Part shown: positions 7,139-8,265 of the stretch, in pieces
Position numbering within the stretch: the first letter of the stretch is position 1
Layout of the letters: every line of letters begins with the position of its first letter
From: Halomonas sp.
GTDB taxonomy: Bacteria; Pseudomonadota; Gammaproteobacteria; Pseudomonadales; Halomonadaceae
NCBI GenBank assembly: GCA_003560175.1
Contig: PWIZ01000413.1
Coordinates: 1-8,265, forward strand
Direction of reading: 5' to 3'
DNA: 8,265 nt
Program-made: the position numbers and the translations under genes
Notes under the pieces: generated by a model
Told to the model about the DNA's origin: nothing
The model's database searches: none
The model's input: only the letters and a program-made list of their open reading frames with translations

Positions 7139-7159
7139 CGCAGCTCGCCTGCGTTTTTT
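7139..7159 (+). terminator. Short hairpin with six Ts, possible terminator or attenuator
   Basis: CGCAG (7139-7143) pairs with CTGCG (7149-7153) around CTCGC and is directly followed by TTTTTT (7154-7159). The stem is only 5 bp, so strength is uncertain. It lies 182 bases after panE and 98 bases before the transporter start, so it could end panE read-through, end a small RNA from this gap, or attenuate the transporter operon. Confidence 0.45.
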
Positions 7160-7196
7160 CATCCCGGCCGGAGCCCCACCGCCCTCATGGCGTCGT

Positions 7197-7227
7197 GGCA
7201 TCCCGGGGTGATGCCGGCCTTTCCGGC
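7197..7227 (+). other. Overlapping hairpins in the transporter leader
   Basis: GGCATC (7197-7202) pairs with GATGCC (7210-7215), and GCCGG (7213-7217) pairs with CCGGC (7223-7227). The two stems share bases 7213-7215, so they compete. They lie 30 to 60 bases before the TTG start. They may be ordinary GC-rich structure. No known riboswitch fold is recognised. Confidence 0.3.
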
Positions 7228-7256
7228 GCGCCGCCGCGATCACGAGGAGAGTCGAC

Positions 7257-7922
7257 TTGGAACTGATTCAGTACGCTCTGGATAACATTGACCTGCTGTT
7301 CACACGCACCGTCGAGCACATCTCCCTGGTGGGCGTGGCCGTGGGGATCGCCACCCTGACCGGTGTGCCTATCGGGATCGCCATCACCAAGAACGAGCAA
7401 GCCGCACGCTGGGTGCTCTATGTGGCCTCGATCATCGTCACTATTCCCTCGATTGCCTTGTTCGGCATCATGATTCCGGTGCTATCGATCTTCGGACATG
7501 GCATCGGCTATGTGCCCGCGGTGATCGCGGTGCTGCTCTATTCCCAGCTGCCGATCATCCGCAATACCTATACCGCCATCAACAACGTCAACCCGGCCCT
7601 GCGCGAGGCCGCTCGGGGGATCGGCATGAGCCCCAACCAGCGGCTGCGGCTGGTGGAGATCCCGCTGGCGGTGCCAGTCATCATGGCCGGGGTGCGCACC
7701 GCCGTCGTGCTCAATATCGGGGTGATGGCGATCGCCGCTTATATCGGCGCGGGTGGCCTCGGCACCTTCATCAGCCGAGGAATCTCCCAGTCGGATCCGC
7801 GCCAGCTGATCGTCGGCGCCATCGCGGTGAGCCTGCTGGCCATCATCGTCGACTATGGCCTGCTGTTCGTGCAGAAGCGCCTGACACCCAAGGGCATGGA
7901 GCGTGCCGCAGAGACGGCCTGA
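7257..7922 (+). CDS. Osmoprotectant/quaternary-amine ABC transporter permease (OpuB/OsmW/YehW type)
   Basis: A 221-residue inner-membrane protein of the binding-protein-dependent permease superfamily, about 210-250 residues in the betaine/choline/carnitine importer group. Several hydrophobic membrane segments are visible at about 20-43, 52-75, 82-101, 138-162 and 183-206. The EAA loop that docks on the ATPase is clear: LREAARGIG (115-123) through VEIP (133-136). The segments TIPSIALFGIMIP (62-74) and YIGAGGLGTFI (162-172) are typical of this group. The start is a TTG at 7257, supported by AGGAG at 7245-7249 with seven bases between. The next in-frame ATG would remove much of the membrane domain. 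It is followed after 42 bases by its ATPase gene. In related operons a second permease and a periplasmic binding protein follow, probably past the window edge. Uptake of compatible solutes would suit a salt-tolerant host, but the substrate is inferred from family. Confidence 0.88.
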   Translation: MELIQYALDNIDLLFTRTVEHISLVGVAVGIATLTGVPIGIAITKNEQAARWVLYVASIIVTIPSIALFGIMIPVLSIFGHGIGYVPAVIAVLLYSQLPIIRNTYTAINNVNPALREAARGIGMSPNQRLRLVEIPLAVPVIMAGVRTAVVLNIGVMAIAAYIGAGGLGTFISRGISQSDPRQLIVGAIAVSLLAIIVDYGLLFVQKRLTPKGMERAAETA

Positions 7923-7964
7923 ACGCCCACACAACGTCTCCCCGGCCCCTGACAAGGAAACGAC

Positions 7965-8265
7965 ATGATTCAGCTCGATAGCCTGACCAAGGTCTTCGAC
8001 ACCCCCAAGGGTGCCGTGGTCGCCGCCGACCACATCAGCATGGAGGTGCCTCCTGGCGAGATCTGCATCCTGCTCGGCCCCTCCGGGTGCGGCAAGACCA
8101 CCACGCTGAAGATGATCAACCGCATCGTAAAGCCCACTTCCGGCAAGGTGTTCATCAATGGCGAGGACACCACCGGGATGGATACCCAGACCCTGCGCCG
8201 CAATATCGGCTACGTGATCCAGCAGATCGGCCTGTTCCCCAACATGACCATCGAGGAGAACATCA
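7965..8265 (+). CDS. Osmoprotectant ABC transporter ATPase subunit (OpuBA/OsmV/YehX type), 3' end cut by the window
   Basis: The first 100 residues of an ABC ATPase that would power the permease encoded just upstream from the cytoplasmic side of the inner membrane. The Walker A motif GPSGCGKT is at 38-45, and the Q-loop is at Q86 in YVIQQIGLFPNMTIEENI. The IGLFPNMTIEENI block and the NGEDTTGMD segment are typical of the glycine betaine/choline/carnitine ATPases. The signature motif, Walker B and any C-terminal CBS domains lie outside the window. The ATG at 7965 has AAGGAA five bases upstream. The gene follows the permease stop by 42 bases on the same strand, which indicates one operon. Confidence 0.9.
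   Translation, partial: MIQLDSLTKVFDTPKGAVVAADHISMEVPPGEICILLGPSGCGKTTTLKMINRIVKPTSGKVFINGEDTTGMDTQTLRRNIGYVIQQIGLFPNMTIEENI

Noticed and set aside
7103..7285. 60-residue open frame in the leader of the transporter operon
   Set aside because: It overlaps the transporter start, crosses the T6 hairpin and has low-complexity Ser/Pro/Arg composition, so a real small protein is unlikely.

Overview
The window looks like chromosomal DNA from a high-GC gammaproteobacterium, most likely Halomonas or another member of the Halomonadaceae. This is inferred from GC-rich codon use, many acidic proteins, an osmoprotectant-type ABC transporter and the general look of the proteins. No rRNA or other phylogenetic marker is present to prove it. 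No mobile element, CRISPR array, tRNA or rRNA is visible, and the gene content looks like ordinary core or near-core metabolism.

Layout from left to right. A GNAT-family acetyltransferase (24-473, +) converges on an exported protein of unknown function (551-1417, -). That gene is divergent from an M42-family metallo-aminopeptidase-like gene (1586-2848, +), which ends in an intrinsic terminator. A 79-residue orphan gene (3028-3267, +) follows and has its own strong terminator hairpin. Next comes a two-gene minus-strand operon: an AMP phosphorylase / type 2 thymidine phosphorylase-like enzyme (4244-5824) and, one base after its stop, a PRPP synthetase-like protein (3325-4242). Divergent from this operon is a ketopantoate reductase gene, panE-like (6016-6957, +). 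A 299-base gap holding a short tandem repeat and hairpins precedes a transport operon: a permease (7257-7922, TTG start) and the ATPase (7965 to the window edge, cut off) of a quaternary-amine/osmoprotectant ABC importer.

The most interesting unit is the phosphorylase and PRPP-synthetase-like pair. The first protein carries the signature blocks of the archaeal-type AMP phosphorylase family. The second keeps the PRPP synthetase catalytic lysine and arginine but has an altered PRPP-binding loop. Their tight translational coupling suggests that they handle the sugar phosphate released by nucleoside or nucleotide phosphorolysis. The reactions and substrates are inferred and not shown. The remaining genes are independent units with recognisable or unknown functions, and I see no evidence for a new defence or mobile system.
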